From: Candidatus Sulfotelmatobacter sp.
GTDB lineage: Bacteria; Acidobacteriota; Terriglobia; Terriglobales; Acidobacteriaceae
DNA: 36,209 nt
Direction of reading: 5' to 3'
Assembly: GCA_017883385.1 (NCBI GenBank)
Contig: JADGNQ010000046.1
Coordinates: 1-36,209 of the forward strand
The stretch's first letter is position 1; the number at the start of each line of letters is the position of its first letter. Positions 1 to 7,515 of this stretch are shown here, one piece after another. The position numbers and the translations under genes were made by a program. The notes beneath the pieces were generated by a model, which was given only the letters and a program-made list of their open reading frames with translations, searched no databases and was not told the origin of the DNA.

Positions 1-140
1 ACTAGGACGACGATGATTATGGCCTTGCGCGGCGGCGCCGGAGGAAGCTCCGGAGGCGGCGTCACCTCTGGCGGACTGCGATGCGGTTCCCCTATAGGCT
101 GATTGGTTTCTGACTCGGTCTGCATTACTCGACTCTCCAT
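1..140 (-). CDS. Probable RND efflux periplasmic adaptor, N-terminal fragment
   Basis: Reading leftward from an ATG at 140, an open frame runs to the window edge and starts MESRVMQTES. About 30 polar, proline-rich residues are followed by a basic PPRKA and a hydrophobic run (AIIIVVL), which looks like a cytoplasmic tail followed by a membrane anchor. It begins 38 bases after the stop of the RND permease on the same strand, so the two are likely co-transcribed. Periplasmic adaptors (HlyD/AcrA type) commonly have this N-terminal layout and this neighbour. That identity is inference, because no adaptor domain lies within the window. A second ATG at 125 is an alternative start; no strong ribosome binding site decides between them. 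Confidence 0.55.
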   Translation of the reverse strand, partial: MESRVMQTESETNQPIGEPHRSPPEVTPPPELPPAPPRKAIIIVVL

Positions 141-178
141 GATTACTTGCTCGACTCTTTGAGATCTCCGTGTCTTGT

Positions 179-3100
179 TTATGATTGCCTAACTTCGGCG
201 GCGCGCGCCTCTCGACGGCTGTGAACCATGGCGAACACGCAGGGTACGAAGAACAATGTTGCCACCGTAGCGAACAGCAGGCCTCCGATGACCGCTCTTC
301 CCAGCGGCGCGTTCTGTTCGCCGCCCTCACCCAGCCCTAGTGACATGGGAAACATGCCGATGACCATGGCCAGCGCCGTCATCAGCACGGGACGAATCCG
401 GGTGTACCCAGCCTCCAGCGCCGCCTGTACAGCCGGCACCCCGACCTGCATCCGATCGCGCGCAAACGACACCATCAAAATGGAATTGGCCGTCGCGACG
501 CCCATGCACATGACTGCTCCGGTCAGGGACGGCACGCTCAACGTGGTATGCGTCAGCAGCAGAATCCATGCGATTCCAGCCAGCGCCCCCGGAAGGGCTG
601 TAATGATGACGAACGGATCAAGCCACGACTGGAAGTTCACCACGATCAGGAAATAGACCAGCAGGATCGCTCCCAGCAGCCCAATCCCCAAGCCGAGGAA
701 CGAAGACTGCATGGTTTCCACTTGCCCGCGCACGACAATACGCGAGCCCCGCGGCAGGTGATCCATGAACGGCTGCAGGACTTTCATCGTGTCCTTGGCG
801 ACCGCGCCCAGATCGCGTCCTTGCGTACTGGCGTACACGTCAATAACTGGTTGCACGTTGTAGTGCGACACCACCGCTGGCCGCGCTGTCGGCGCCATCT
901 GCACCAGATTCCCCAGCACCTGCGAGTTTGGCACCGAAGGGTCATTCACCGGCATATCCAGCAGGTCCTGCAGCGACGTCATGCGGTACTGCGGCGACTG
1001 CACCACCACCTGGTAGGTGACGCCGTTCTTGGGATTCAGCCAGAAGCTGGGCGCAGTCTGAAAGCTGCCACTAAGGGAAACCAGCACACTTTGCGCAACG
1101 TCCCGCGGGTTCATGCCAACCTGGGTCACGAGATTGCGATCCATGTCGAGATGCAACGTAGGCAGACCCAGCATCTGCTGCACGTGCACATCGGCAGTTC
1201 CAGGAATGCGGCGCAACTTGTTGGCAATCTGCTGGGCAATCCCATAGTTGCTCTGCATGTCCGCACCGATTACCTGGATGTCGATCGGCGCGGGCAATCC
1301 GAAGTTCAGGATCTGGGTGACGATGTCCGCTGGTTGGAAGAAGAACTCCACTCCGGGAAAACGCCGGGGAAGTTTCTGGCGTAACTGCTGCACTAACTCT
1401 TCGGTTGGGCGACGGTGCTCCGCATTCAGTCCAACCAGGATCTCGGCATCGCTGGTGCCGATCACTCCCGAGTTGCTATAGGACAAATTGATGCCCGAGT
1501 TGGGCAATCCGATGTTGTCCAGCACGTTGAGGATCTCGCCCTTGGGGAGATCCTGATGCAGGAACTGCTCCACCTGGTCGCAGAGTCGAGCTGTTTCTTC
1601 CACCCTGAGTCCCGCGCGGCCGCGCACGTGCAGTCGTATGAGGCCGGCATCAACCGACGGGAAGAAGTCCTCCCCTAGGAAGAATACCCACCCCAGCGAT
1701 AGCACGCAGAACGCGAGAAAGAAACTGGCGAAGAGCTTGCGGTGCGCGATCGTGGTTTCCAGCAGTTGGTAGTAGCCGCCACGGAACTGGTCGAAGCCTC
1801 TCTCAAACCCGCGTTGAAAGCGCCCCATGAAGGTCTTCGGTCCCTCTGCCTTATGCTCGTGTCCGCGCATGATGTACATCACCAGCGTGGGGATGAGAGT
1901 TCGCGAAAGGAAGTAGGAAGCCAGCATGGCGAAGACCACGGCTTCAGCGAGCGGCACGAACAGAAACTTGGCCACCCCAGTCAGGAAAAACATGGGTACG
2001 AACACGATGCAGATGCAAATCGTGGAGACGAAAGCTGGCACGGCGATCTGCGCCGCGCCATCCAAAATCGCCTGCTTCATCTCCTTGCCCTGCGCCAGGT
2101 TTCGCTCGATGTTTTCGATTTCCACCGTAGCATCATCGACCAAAATCCCAACTGCCAGCGCCAGGCCGCCGAGAGTCATGATGTTGATCGTTTGCCCTAG
2201 CGCGCTGAGCAGGAGAATCGACACGAAGATCGAGAGCGGGATCGAGATTGAGATGACAATCGTGGGACGCCAGTCTCCGAGGAACAGCAGAATCATGGCT
2301 GCTGTCAGCAGAGCGGCGGTCAGCGCTTCGAGCACCACCCCGCGAATGGACGCGCGCACGAATAGCGATTGGTCGAAGAGCGGCGTGATCTTCATTTCCG
2401 GTGGAAGCGACTGCGCCGCGAGTTGCGCCATGCGCTTCACGCCCTCGACGATGGTAATTGTGGAGGCGCTTCCGACCTTCAACATCGACATCAAAGCACC
2501 ACGGGCGCCGTCCATCCGCACGATGTTCGTTTGAGGCGCGAATCCATCGCGGATGTGGGCCACGTCTCGCATGAAGATGGTGGAGCCGTTGACGGTCTTG
2601 ACCGGGAGTTCGTTCAATTCCGCAATGGTCCGCGGATTGCCGTTCATCTCAACCTGGTATTCCAATGAGCCGATTTTTGTAGTGCCGGCGGGAAGGATCA
2701 GATTCTGCGCGTTGAGCGCATTCACGATGTCGGTGGGTGAAAGGCCGTTGGCCTGAAGCCGCGGCAGGTCGAGGTCCACCTGGATTTGTCGTATCTTGCC
2801 GCCGTAAGGAAACGGCGTCGCTGCACCCGGCACCGTCGCCAACTGCGTTCGCAGAAAGTTCTGACCGAGATCGAAGAGTTGTTGCTCGGGCAGGGTCTTG
2901 CTGCTCAAGCCAAGCTGGACAATCGGGGTCGACGACGCCGAATAGGTGATGATTAGAGGTGGGTTGGTTCCAGGTGGCAAGCCGCGGAGAATGGTTTGTA
3001 CCATCGCCGTGGTCTGCGCCAATGCGGTCTGGATGTTCGCCGTGGGCTGAAAGAAAACCTTGATCACACCGATCCCGTTCAACGACTGGGACTCGATGTG

Positions 3101-3337
3101 CTCAATGTCGTTGACGGTGATCGTGAGGCCGCGCTCGGAGTTCGTGATGATGCGGTCGGCCATTTCCTCGGGAGCCAGGCCAGCGTAGGTCCACACAACG
3201 CTGATTACCGGGATGTCGATGTCGGGTAGGACGTCCACCGGCATCCGCAGAATGACCAGCGGCGTCAGGATAATGAGCACCAAGGCCATCACCACGAACG
3301 TGTAAGGACGCCTGAGGGCTAACGCAACAATCCACAT
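179..3337 (-). CDS. RND-family efflux permease (AcrB/CzcA/MdtB-like inner-membrane transporter)
   Basis: This is a proton-driven inner-membrane pump of about 1,050 residues, the usual RND length. After a short basic start comes the first membrane helix, then RMPVDVLPDIDIPVISV, a typical RND beginning, and the first large periplasmic loop. A helix cluster contains GILVDDATVEIENIERN, holding the conserved aspartate pair of the proton relay. A second periplasmic loop and a final helix cluster follow. An upstream ATG at 3370 would add 11 residues (MPYPGWRAVTP), but homologues normally begin close to the MWIVALALRRPY segment, so I chose the ATG at 3337. The probable adaptor follows on the same strand. 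Substrate (drug, solvent or metal) cannot be told from sequence; the conserved features fit the multidrug/HAE1-like group better than a clear metal exporter. Confidence 0.93.
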   Translation of the reverse strand: MWIVALALRRPYTFVVMALVLIILTPLVILRMPVDVLPDIDIPVISVVWTYAGLAPEEMADRIITNSERGLTITVNDIEHIESQSLNGIGVIKVFFQPTANIQTALAQTTAMVQTILRGLPPGTNPPLIITYSASSTPIVQLGLSSKTLPEQQLFDLGQNFLRTQLATVPGAATPFPYGGKIRQIQVDLDLPRLQANGLSPTDIVNALNAQNLILPAGTTKIGSLEYQVEMNGNPRTIAELNELPVKTVNGSTIFMRDVAHIRDGFAPQTNIVRMDGARGALMSMLKVGSASTITIVEGVKRMAQLAAQSLPPEMKITPLFDQSLFVRASIRGVVLEALTAALLTAAMILLFLGDWRPTIVISISIPLSIFVSILLLSALGQTINIMTLGGLALAVGILVDDATVEIENIERNLAQGKEMKQAILDGAAQIAVPAFVSTICICIVFVPMFFLTGVAKFLFVPLAEAVVFAMLASYFLSRTLIPTLVMYIMRGHEHKAEGPKTFMGRFQRGFERGFDQFRGGYYQLLETTIAHRKLFASFFLAFCVLSLGWVFFLGEDFFPSVDAGLIRLHVRGRAGLRVEETARLCDQVEQFLHQDLPKGEILNVLDNIGLPNSGINLSYSNSGVIGTSDAEILVGLNAEHRRPTEELVQQLRQKLPRRFPGVEFFFQPADIVTQILNFGLPAPIDIQVIGADMQSNYGIAQQIANKLRRIPGTADVHVQQMLGLPTLHLDMDRNLVTQVGMNPRDVAQSVLVSLSGSFQTAPSFWLNPKNGVTYQVVVQSPQYRMTSLQDLLDMPVNDPSVPNSQVLGNLVQMAPTARPAVVSHYNVQPVIDVYASTQGRDLGAVAKDTMKVLQPFMDHLPRGSRIVVRGQVETMQSSFLGLGIGLLGAILLVYFLIVVNFQSWLDPFVIITALPGALAGIAWILLLTHTTLSVPSLTGAVMCMGVATANSILMVSFARDRMQVGVPAVQAALEAGYTRIRPVLMTALAMVIGMFPMSLGLGEGGEQNAPLGRAVIGGLLFATVATLFFVPCVFAMVHSRREARAAEVRQS

Positions 3338-3370
3338 CGGGGTAACCGCTCTCCAACCCGGGTAGGGCAC

Positions 3371-3602
3371 ACGTCGTACTTGAGGTCATACGCGCCAATC
3401 GCGCTTCTAGATTTGATGCGGCACGTATCCGATCTATTCAGTATATGAGAAGTGAGTGAGTGCCGCCGAGAACCGCGACCGCTGCGGGTGAGTTCTCCGG
3501 GGGCACGGGATTTCGCCTCGTCATGCCGCTAAGGACATGTCCTCTCGGACGGTGTCCTAATGCCACCTATTGACCGGGGCCACCAAGAGCTAGGATCTGG
3601 GT
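3371..3602. other. Intergenic region between divergent RND operon and PilZ gene
   Basis: About 230 bases separate the minus-strand pump gene from the plus-strand PilZ gene, so promoters for both should lie here. I see no gene and no convincing -35/-10 pair. The one structured element is a perfect 12-base palindrome, listed separately. Confidence 0.5.
3532..3543. promoter_or_regulatory. 12-bp palindrome AGGACATGTCCT upstream of PilZ gene
   Basis: AGGACATGTCCT is perfectly self-complementary and lies about 60 bases before the PilZ start. A second TGTCCT follows at about 3554-3559. It could be an operator for a dimeric regulator of either divergent gene. No cognate regulator can be named, and a palindrome of this length can occur by chance. 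Confidence 0.3.
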
Positions 3603-3968
3603 ATGCATCGGGCCGAGGACTCCCCCACTCCTTACCAGAAAGAGCGCAGGCACCGCCGATTCGACCTTCAGTTTCCAGTTTGCCTGACTTTTCCAGACGG
3701 GGAGGCGGTCCGAGAACTCCAGGCCATCACCCAGAACGTGAGCGTCGGGGGCCTACTCTTGAGTACGTGCGATCAGATCCCGCCGCATACTCGAGTGAGC
3801 TTGACGATTGATGTGAGAAGCCCTTGGTCCCACCGTTCCGTCCGTCTCCTAGGTGAGGGCGAGGTCGTGCGCATGGAGGTCTTAGGACCCGGGGATGGGT
3901 TTGCTATTGCAGTCGAGTGCAAACGCCCCATCACGGAGATGGAAGACCATCTTTCCGCCGCAAGCTAG
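3603..3968 (+). CDS. PilZ-domain protein (probable c-di-GMP receptor)
   Basis: A 121-residue soluble protein consisting of one PilZ domain, a beta-barrel that binds the second messenger c-di-GMP. Both signature elements are visible: an RxxxR motif at R15-R19 (RRHRR) and an N-x-S-x-x-G motif at N45-G50 (NVSVGG). These are the ligand-contacting residues of the family, so ligand binding is likely to be intact. No other domain is fused, so it probably acts on a partner protein. PilZ proteins often control EPS production or motility. The EPS locus starts about 3 kb downstream, which makes a link plausible but unproven. The ATG is preceded by an AGGA at moderate spacing. An overlapping open frame starting at 3560 has no recognisable content. 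Confidence 0.88.
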   Translation: MHRAEDSPTPYQKERRHRRFDLQFPVCLTFPDGEAVRELQAITQNVSVGGLLLSTCDQIPPHTRVSLTIDVRSPWSHRSVRLLGEGEVVRMEVLGPGDGFAIAVECKRPITEMEDHLSAAS

Positions 3969-4261
3969 CAACATTACTGGATGAACTGGCAGCGCTGGAA
4001 AAGACGGCGTTTGGCGTTCGAGCCGATCAGTCTGATCGTGCCCACGACAAGCACCAGAATTACCGCCAGCCTTAATGGTCCTGTGATACGTAGCCTGACA
4101 CGGCTGGCTGATATTACTTCCCCTCTGTTCCGCCAGCGAGCGCACAGGTTGATCCCATCAGAGCAAATTACGGTGAAGTTCTCTCGTTTTTTCCTTGGGA
4201 CCCATTCGGTGTGGCAGAGAACGCTGTATCCCATTGCAAGAAGACCAGGTTAGGTCTCCGG

Positions 4262-4277
4262 TTGCAAACGTTTGCAA
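4262..4277. promoter_or_regulatory. 16-bp perfect palindrome, LacI/GalR-type operator candidate
   Basis: TTGCAAACGTTTGCAA is perfectly self-complementary with a central CG. That is the classic form of LacI/GalR-family operators; the PurR consensus, for example, is built on GCAAACGTTTGC. It lies about 117 bases before the start of the VPEGG protein and about 24 bases upstream of a TTGACA hexamer. No LacI-family gene is present in the window, so the regulator would be encoded elsewhere. A related 12-base palindrome occurs at 6666-6677 in the leader of the EPS block. Confidence 0.5.
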
Positions 4278-4379
4278 TGGGGTTGCAGAAATTATCAGTC
4301 TTGACACCAACAGCGTTCGAGTTGAAGCTAGCGTTGCGGCTTTGTGTAAGCGCTGGCCTTCCCCCCTACAGCACCTATC

Positions 4380-4384
4380 AGGAG
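4380..4384 (+). promoter_or_regulatory. Ribosome binding site deciding the start at 4394
   Basis: AGGAG lies nine bases before ATG 4394. The frame is open from 4211, but only the ATG at 4394 follows a Shine-Dalgarno sequence and opens directly into a signal peptide, so the upstream extension is rejected. Confidence 0.75.
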
Positions 4385-4393
4385 AAGTTAATT

Positions 4394-4708
4394 ATGAAGA
4401 CGAATCAGATAGTCCGGAAGGCTTGCTACGTTGCGGTCATGGCGCTCTTGTGTTTTGCTCCCGGCGCAATGGCACAAAAGACACAGATGAATCAACCGCT
4501 CTCCAGCACCGTGAGTGTCGCCGCACTGACACGCTATTCGGGCGTGTTGATGCTTTCGCCATTTAACGAAGAGAAGCGGCGAAAGAAGAAGGTTGCCGTG
4601 CCCGAGGGTGGTGCTGCCGCGTTGTACTTGCTTCTGGCTGCGGGTGCGTGTTTCGGAGCAATGTTGGTCCGCTCCCGTCGGCAAGTGAGCCCAGAAAAGA
4701 CGGTGTAG
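4394..4708 (+). CDS. Small secreted protein with VPEGG C-terminal sorting-like tail (PEP-CTERM-like)
   Basis: A 104-residue protein with a signal peptide (residues 1-27, cleavage after APGAMA) and a short mature part of about 35 residues. The C-terminal cassette contains basic KRRKKK (61-66), the motif VPEGG (69-73), a hydrophobic segment (74-92) and a basic RSRR stop (93-96). Motif, membrane segment and arginines in this order define PEP-CTERM-type signals, which exosortases cleave. VPEGG departs from the usual VPEP and resembles VPDSG-type variants. The eight residues after the arginines are more than is typical. No exosortase is in the window. The gene stands alone, with a LacI-type palindrome upstream and a strong terminator downstream. 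Its function is unknown; the sorting role is inferred from the tail and the nearby EPS locus. Confidence 0.75.
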   Translation: MKTNQIVRKACYVAVMALLCFAPGAMAQKTQMNQPLSSTVSVAALTRYSGVLMLSPFNEEKRRKKKVAVPEGGAAALYLLLAAGACFGAMLVRSRRQVSPEKTV

Positions 4709-4741
4709 CCGAGAGTAAGTCTCCAAAACAGTTCACAGTAG

Positions 4742-4775
4742 AACGGCGTGCCCGCTAAGGCACGCCGTTTTTCTT
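4742..4775 (+). terminator. Rho-independent terminator
   Basis: An 11-base-pair perfect stem (4742-4752 with 4759-4769) closes a six-base loop and runs into five T residues at 4768-4772. It starts 33 bases after the stop of the small VPEGG protein, so that gene is probably a single transcription unit. The opposite strand lacks a good T tract, so it should act mainly on plus-strand transcripts. Confidence 0.9.
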
Positions 4776-4876
4776 GGATGCCTCAGCATTGGTCCTCGTG
4801 TCCGCAAACAGCCTGAGCGACCCTTCCGAAGAAGATGCCTTGATGTGTTCAGTTGGTGGTACGCGGTGTGACGGAT

Positions 4877-5971
4877 TCAGGCCTTGCCCGCGCCTTTTCC
4901 CAACCCGTCGTCCGGCGCTACGTAGGTCTGGTCGCCAGCCGAGGTGGAAGACTCGGGATCGAGCGGCGGGTCCGCTGATGCGTGTGAGATCTGCTTTAGC
5001 TTTGAGAGCCACACGCTCGCTTTTTGTTTGGCTTCGTCGATCTGCTGTGGAGTCATCAAGTTCGCGATGGATCCTCGGGCCTGGAATGCCCGTTCTGTTG
5101 CAACGAGGTACCACATGTAGGCGTTGACGATATCCTCGGGATCACTGCGGCGGGCTAAATACAGTTGCGCCAACGCGAGCTGTGCAGACGGCAGACCTGC
5201 CTCGGCTGCTTTCTTGAGCAGGGCCGATTCTTCGTTCGAGGAGCCATCGTTATCGCGGTTTCCTTTGGGGGTACCCAGCAAGGCTTGTCCCGCGCCAGTC
5301 TGGCTCAAAGTCATGAACAACAGCTCAACCCGGCTGGAGACGCCTACCTTGTCAAAGATTCGAAAGAGATAGTTCTTGATTGTGTGTTGACTCAGTTTCA
5401 GGCGCTCGGCAATCTCGCGGTTCGTCAACCCCTCAGCGATGCATCGAACCACCTGCAACTCACGCTCTGAGAGCAGCTTCATCCCGCTGGCACTCACGGC
5501 CCGGACCGTCGGGGTGCTGGCCAGCGCTTCCACGGCGACGCGCAATGCTTGAGTGTCGGCCCATATCTGGCCTTGGTGCACGCATTGAACGCATTTGCTC
5601 AGCAACTCCACGGGTTCGTTCTTTCCGAACACGCCTCGCGCGCCCGCGCGAAAAGCTCTCAAAACAGCTTCGTCCTTTGACGAATCCGGCAACAGCACGG
5701 CCCGAGTATTCAAATGCAACCCGCGCAGTTCGTGCAGGACTTCAAGCCCGCGAGAGGGCTGCTCGTCCAGGTTCGAACTAATGACCAGCACGTCGATTTG
5801 CCCGGATGTGACCGCCGCAATCAACTCGGAGGAATCCGATTCGAAAGGGATCACTTCCAACAGCGGATCGAGCTTCAGCGCGTCCGCAAGCAGACAGGTA
5901 TGGATGCGTGAACTATCCGCCACCAGCACTCGGATCGTGCTTTTCCCCGGCGCCCGGTTATCACGGTTCAT
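4877..5971 (-). CDS. LuxR/NarL-type response regulator with degenerate receiver and C-terminal Sel1-like domain
   Basis: A 364-residue regulator with three parts. Residues about 13-130 form a receiver-like domain with D19 and the conserved K117, but the usual phospho-acceptor aspartate is replaced by Ser65 in DVLVISS. Residues about 167-220 are a LuxR helix-turn-helix (LSERELQVVRCIAEGLTNREIAERL...). Residues about 245-295 (EESALLKKAAEAGLPSAQLALAQLYLA) match a Sel1/TPR-like repeat, a protein-interaction element, and are followed by an acidic, disordered tail. It is transcribed away from the EPS block, with a 0.9 kb leader region between them, and is a candidate regulator of that block. Loss of the aspartate suggests control by something other than phosphorylation. 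There is no clear ribosome binding site, so the ATG at 5971 is the best but unproven start. Confidence 0.85.
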   Translation of the reverse strand: MNRDNRAPGKSTIRVLVADSSRIHTCLLADALKLDPLLEVIPFESDSSELIAAVTSGQIDVLVISSNLDEQPSRGLEVLHELRGLHLNTRAVLLPDSSKDEAVLRAFRAGARGVFGKNEPVELLSKCVQCVHQGQIWADTQALRVAVEALASTPTVRAVSASGMKLLSERELQVVRCIAEGLTNREIAERLKLSQHTIKNYLFRIFDKVGVSSRVELLFMTLSQTGAGQALLGTPKGNRDNDGSSNEESALLKKAAEAGLPSAQLALAQLYLARRSDPEDIVNAYMWYLVATERAFQARGSIANLMTPQQIDEAKQKASVWLSKLKQISHASADPPLDPESSTSAGDQTYVAPDDGLGKGAGKA

Positions 5972-6167
5972 TCGGCACCATTCGTTCGGAAGTGAAGCGA
6001 CCTGCCCAACCGGCAGTCCAGACTCTCGGGGGAAGAGCTACGCAGGGACTGTAGCGGTTCATGATAGCGACGCCGCTGGCATCTGCGCAAGCGCCCTTGC
6101 CCTCGGAAGTAGCAAGGCGGTGACACACGTTGCAAAATCTTGCATAGGATTTGAAAGCCAGGTCTGA

Positions 6168-6189
6168 ATGTTCAGGAAATGTTCAGGAA
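6168..6189. repeat. Tandem 11-bp direct repeat ATGTTCAGGAA x2
   Basis: Two perfect adjacent copies of ATGTTCAGGAA occupy 6168-6178 and 6179-6189. An 11-base period is about one helical turn, so both copies face the same side of the DNA, as expected of a direct-repeat activator site. They lie about 200 bases upstream of the LuxR-type gene start and about 730 upstream of the NusG-like gene. Confidence 0.55.
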
Positions 6190-6665
6190 CGATCGCAGGG
6201 GCGAACGCCATATCACCGGAAGGCTTACCATGTAAGACATTTAGTATGAGATGATTACAAGAAAGAAGCCTTTCGGTTGCTGCTCGCGATGGGAAAGGGC
6301 GCGGTCTATGTATAGAGAAATTCATCTCTAGTCTGTTATTCTCTCTACGGAAAGAAGTTATACTCTAATGCATAGAGAAACATCGCGCAGAGAGCGTGTA
6401 CCTCTTGCAGCAACCTGCAATCGTCTGTACGCTCAGATCCAGTTGTAGGAAGCCATTCTGGGAACTGTTCGTCCACACTCTCCCCCGTGGGCTGAAAGCC
6501 GTTCCGAAGCACATGTTCAAGGGGTTGCAGGCAAGTGTGACTTGGCTCGCTCGAAGGTGCCATTGACACTCATTTGCAACCTGATAGTATCTCGATGAAT
6601 TTACTTGTGAATAACTTCCCAAATGTTTAGCGGTGCATTGGCTGCGGTTTAGTTGCGTTGCCGAC

Positions 6666-6677
6666 TGCAACGTTGCA
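6666..6677. promoter_or_regulatory. 12-bp palindrome TGCAACGTTGCA
   Basis: TGCAACGTTGCA is perfectly self-complementary, has a central CG and shares its TGCAA half-site with the 16-base palindrome at 4262-4277. It lies about 240 bases upstream of the NusG-like gene. A common LacI-type regulator for the two sites is possible but speculative. Confidence 0.3.
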
Positions 6678-6837
6678 AGTGCCTGACACACTATACATAC
6701 GGGATCGTTGGAATAGTGACGACGTGTGTTAGCTGAGTACCAGCTCAGAAGGAATGAGCCAAAAGAGATATGTAACAGAGCGCAATCGACCTTAACAGCA
6801 GAGTCCCTCCCCTGATCCGCTCAATTGCCGTCTCCCC

Positions 6838-6855
6838 CGATCTCGATTGAGATCG
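6838..6855 (+). promoter_or_regulatory. Leader RNA hairpin 1 upstream of the NusG-like gene
   Basis: CGATCTC (6838-6844) pairs perfectly with GAGATCG (6849-6855) around a GATT tetraloop. It lies 61 bases before the NusG-like start codon and has no T tract, so it is not an ordinary terminator. Together with the hairpin at 6883-6903 it forms a structured leader. Confidence 0.5.
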
Positions 6856-6882
6856 CAGCAAGACCCTAATTCTATGCATTTG

Positions 6883-6903
6883 GGGTCCCATGAAATGGGA
6901 CCC
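6883..6903 (+). promoter_or_regulatory. Leader RNA hairpin 2 abutting the ribosome binding site
   Basis: GGGTCCCAT (6883-6891) pairs over nine bases with ATGGGACCC (6895-6903) around a three-base GAA loop. The ribosome-binding-like AGAGGG begins right after it and precedes ATG 6917. An upstream in-frame ATG at 6890 is buried in the stem, so it is unlikely to be the start. The position suggests control of translation, or a NusG-paralogue recruitment or pausing element. Confidence 0.6.
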
Positions 6904-6916
6904 AGAGGGCGAAGCT

Positions 6917-7471
6917 ATGGCCACAAACAGCTCACTTTGGCAGCCGGTCGATCAGACTCCGATCGTCGGAACGGAAACCGAAAACTGGTACGCGCTTCAC
7001 ACCCGTCCCCGGCACGAAAAACTGGTGGTCCAGCGGCTTAATGAGCGCGGCGTGGAGACGTTCTTGCCCGTTGTTACCGAAGTGCATCGGTGGAGCGATC
7101 GCAAGAAATCCGTCCAACTACCACTGTTTGGATGCTACGTGTTCGCCAAGTTCGTACCCAACCGCTCGGACCGTCTGGAGGTCCTCCGCGTTGGCGGAGT
7201 GTTGGGCCTGGTCGGCAGCCGAGGCGAGGGTACCCCGATTCCAGACCAGCAGGTCGATGCAGTTCGGGTCCTGGTTGAAGGGGCCGTGGCATGGACCCCT
7301 TATCCTTTCCTCAAGATCGGGCAACGCGTGCGAATCCGCGGCGGCGCCTTGGAAGGCCTCGAGGGGATATTGGTCTCTTGTAGTGGAAATCAGACGCTTG
7401 TGATCTCGGTGGACGCTCTCCAAAGATCATTGGCAGTTCGCGTGGAAGGATACCAAGTCGAGGCCGTCTAG
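6917..7471 (+). CDS. NusG-family transcription elongation factor (RfaH/LoaP/UpxY-like)
   Basis: A 184-residue specialised NusG paralogue that would ride on RNA polymerase and suppress pausing or termination in a target operon. The N-terminal NGN domain begins ENWYALHTRPRHEKLVVQRL and includes the conserved LPLFGCYVFAKF segment. The C-terminal KOW domain is seen in GQRVRIRGGALEGLEGILV. Housekeeping nusG normally sits beside secE and ribosomal protein genes. This copy instead heads a polysaccharide block, which is typical of RfaH, UpxY and LoaP. I chose ATG 6917 because an AGAGGG precedes it; the in-frame ATG at 6890 lies inside a perfect hairpin. It is followed after 44 bases by the sigma-54-type regulator. 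Confidence 0.9.
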   Translation: MATNSSLWQPVDQTPIVGTETENWYALHTRPRHEKLVVQRLNERGVETFLPVVTEVHRWSDRKKSVQLPLFGCYVFAKFVPNRSDRLEVLRVGGVLGLVGSRGEGTPIPDQQVDAVRVLVEGAVAWTPYPFLKIGQRVRIRGGALEGLEGILVSCSGNQTLVISVDALQRSLAVRVEGYQVEAV

Positions 7472-7515
7472 AGTTCCCAGCCTTTCTCTTTCGTCGTCGA
7501 AAGAAGCACTCACCC

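Larger units (their letters stand above)
3969..4393. other. Long upstream region of the VPEGG-protein gene
   Basis: This 425-base region holds no gene I can support. Short open frames on both strands lack domains and convincing ribosome binding sites. It contains a LacI-type palindrome (4262-4277) and a perfect -35-like TTGACA at 4301-4306, but no good -10 element at the usual spacing. The last 90 bases would be the leader of the small secreted protein. Confidence 0.5.
5972..6916. other. Long non-coding leader/regulatory region ahead of the EPS block
   Basis: This region of about 945 bases between divergent regulators is AT-richer than its flanks and holds no supportable gene; minus-strand frames at 6059-6325 and 6365-6691 have no recognisable content. 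It contains an 11-base tandem repeat (6168-6189), an inverted repeat TAGAGA-N6-TCTCTA near 6313-6330, a repeated (T/C)ATAGAGAAA at 6311 and 6371, a 12-base palindrome (6666-6677) and two hairpins just before the NusG-like gene. The main EPS promoter presumably lies here, but no standard sigma-70 or sigma-54 promoter is convincing. Confidence 0.6.

Noticed and set aside
228-2949. Several plus-strand open frames of 60-280 codons across the RND pump gene
   Set aside because: They are antisense to a strongly conserved RND permease, have unusual composition (His/Arg-rich) and no domain; they reflect GC-rich codon bias.
3974-4253. Opposed short frames of 86 and 90 codons before the VPEGG gene; the minus one has a hydrophobic stretch followed by basic residues like a sorting tail
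   Set aside because: No PEP-type motif precedes the hydrophobic part, there is no signal peptide or ribosome binding site, and the two frames mirror each other.
6059-6691. Minus-strand frames of 74-108 codons in the long leader
   Set aside because: No domain, high Cys/Ser/His content and no ribosome binding site; the region looks non-coding.
6890-6892. ATG 6890 as start of the NusG-like gene
   Set aside because: It lies inside a perfect 9-bp hairpin and lacks a ribosome binding site, while ATG 6917 has AGAGGG upstream.
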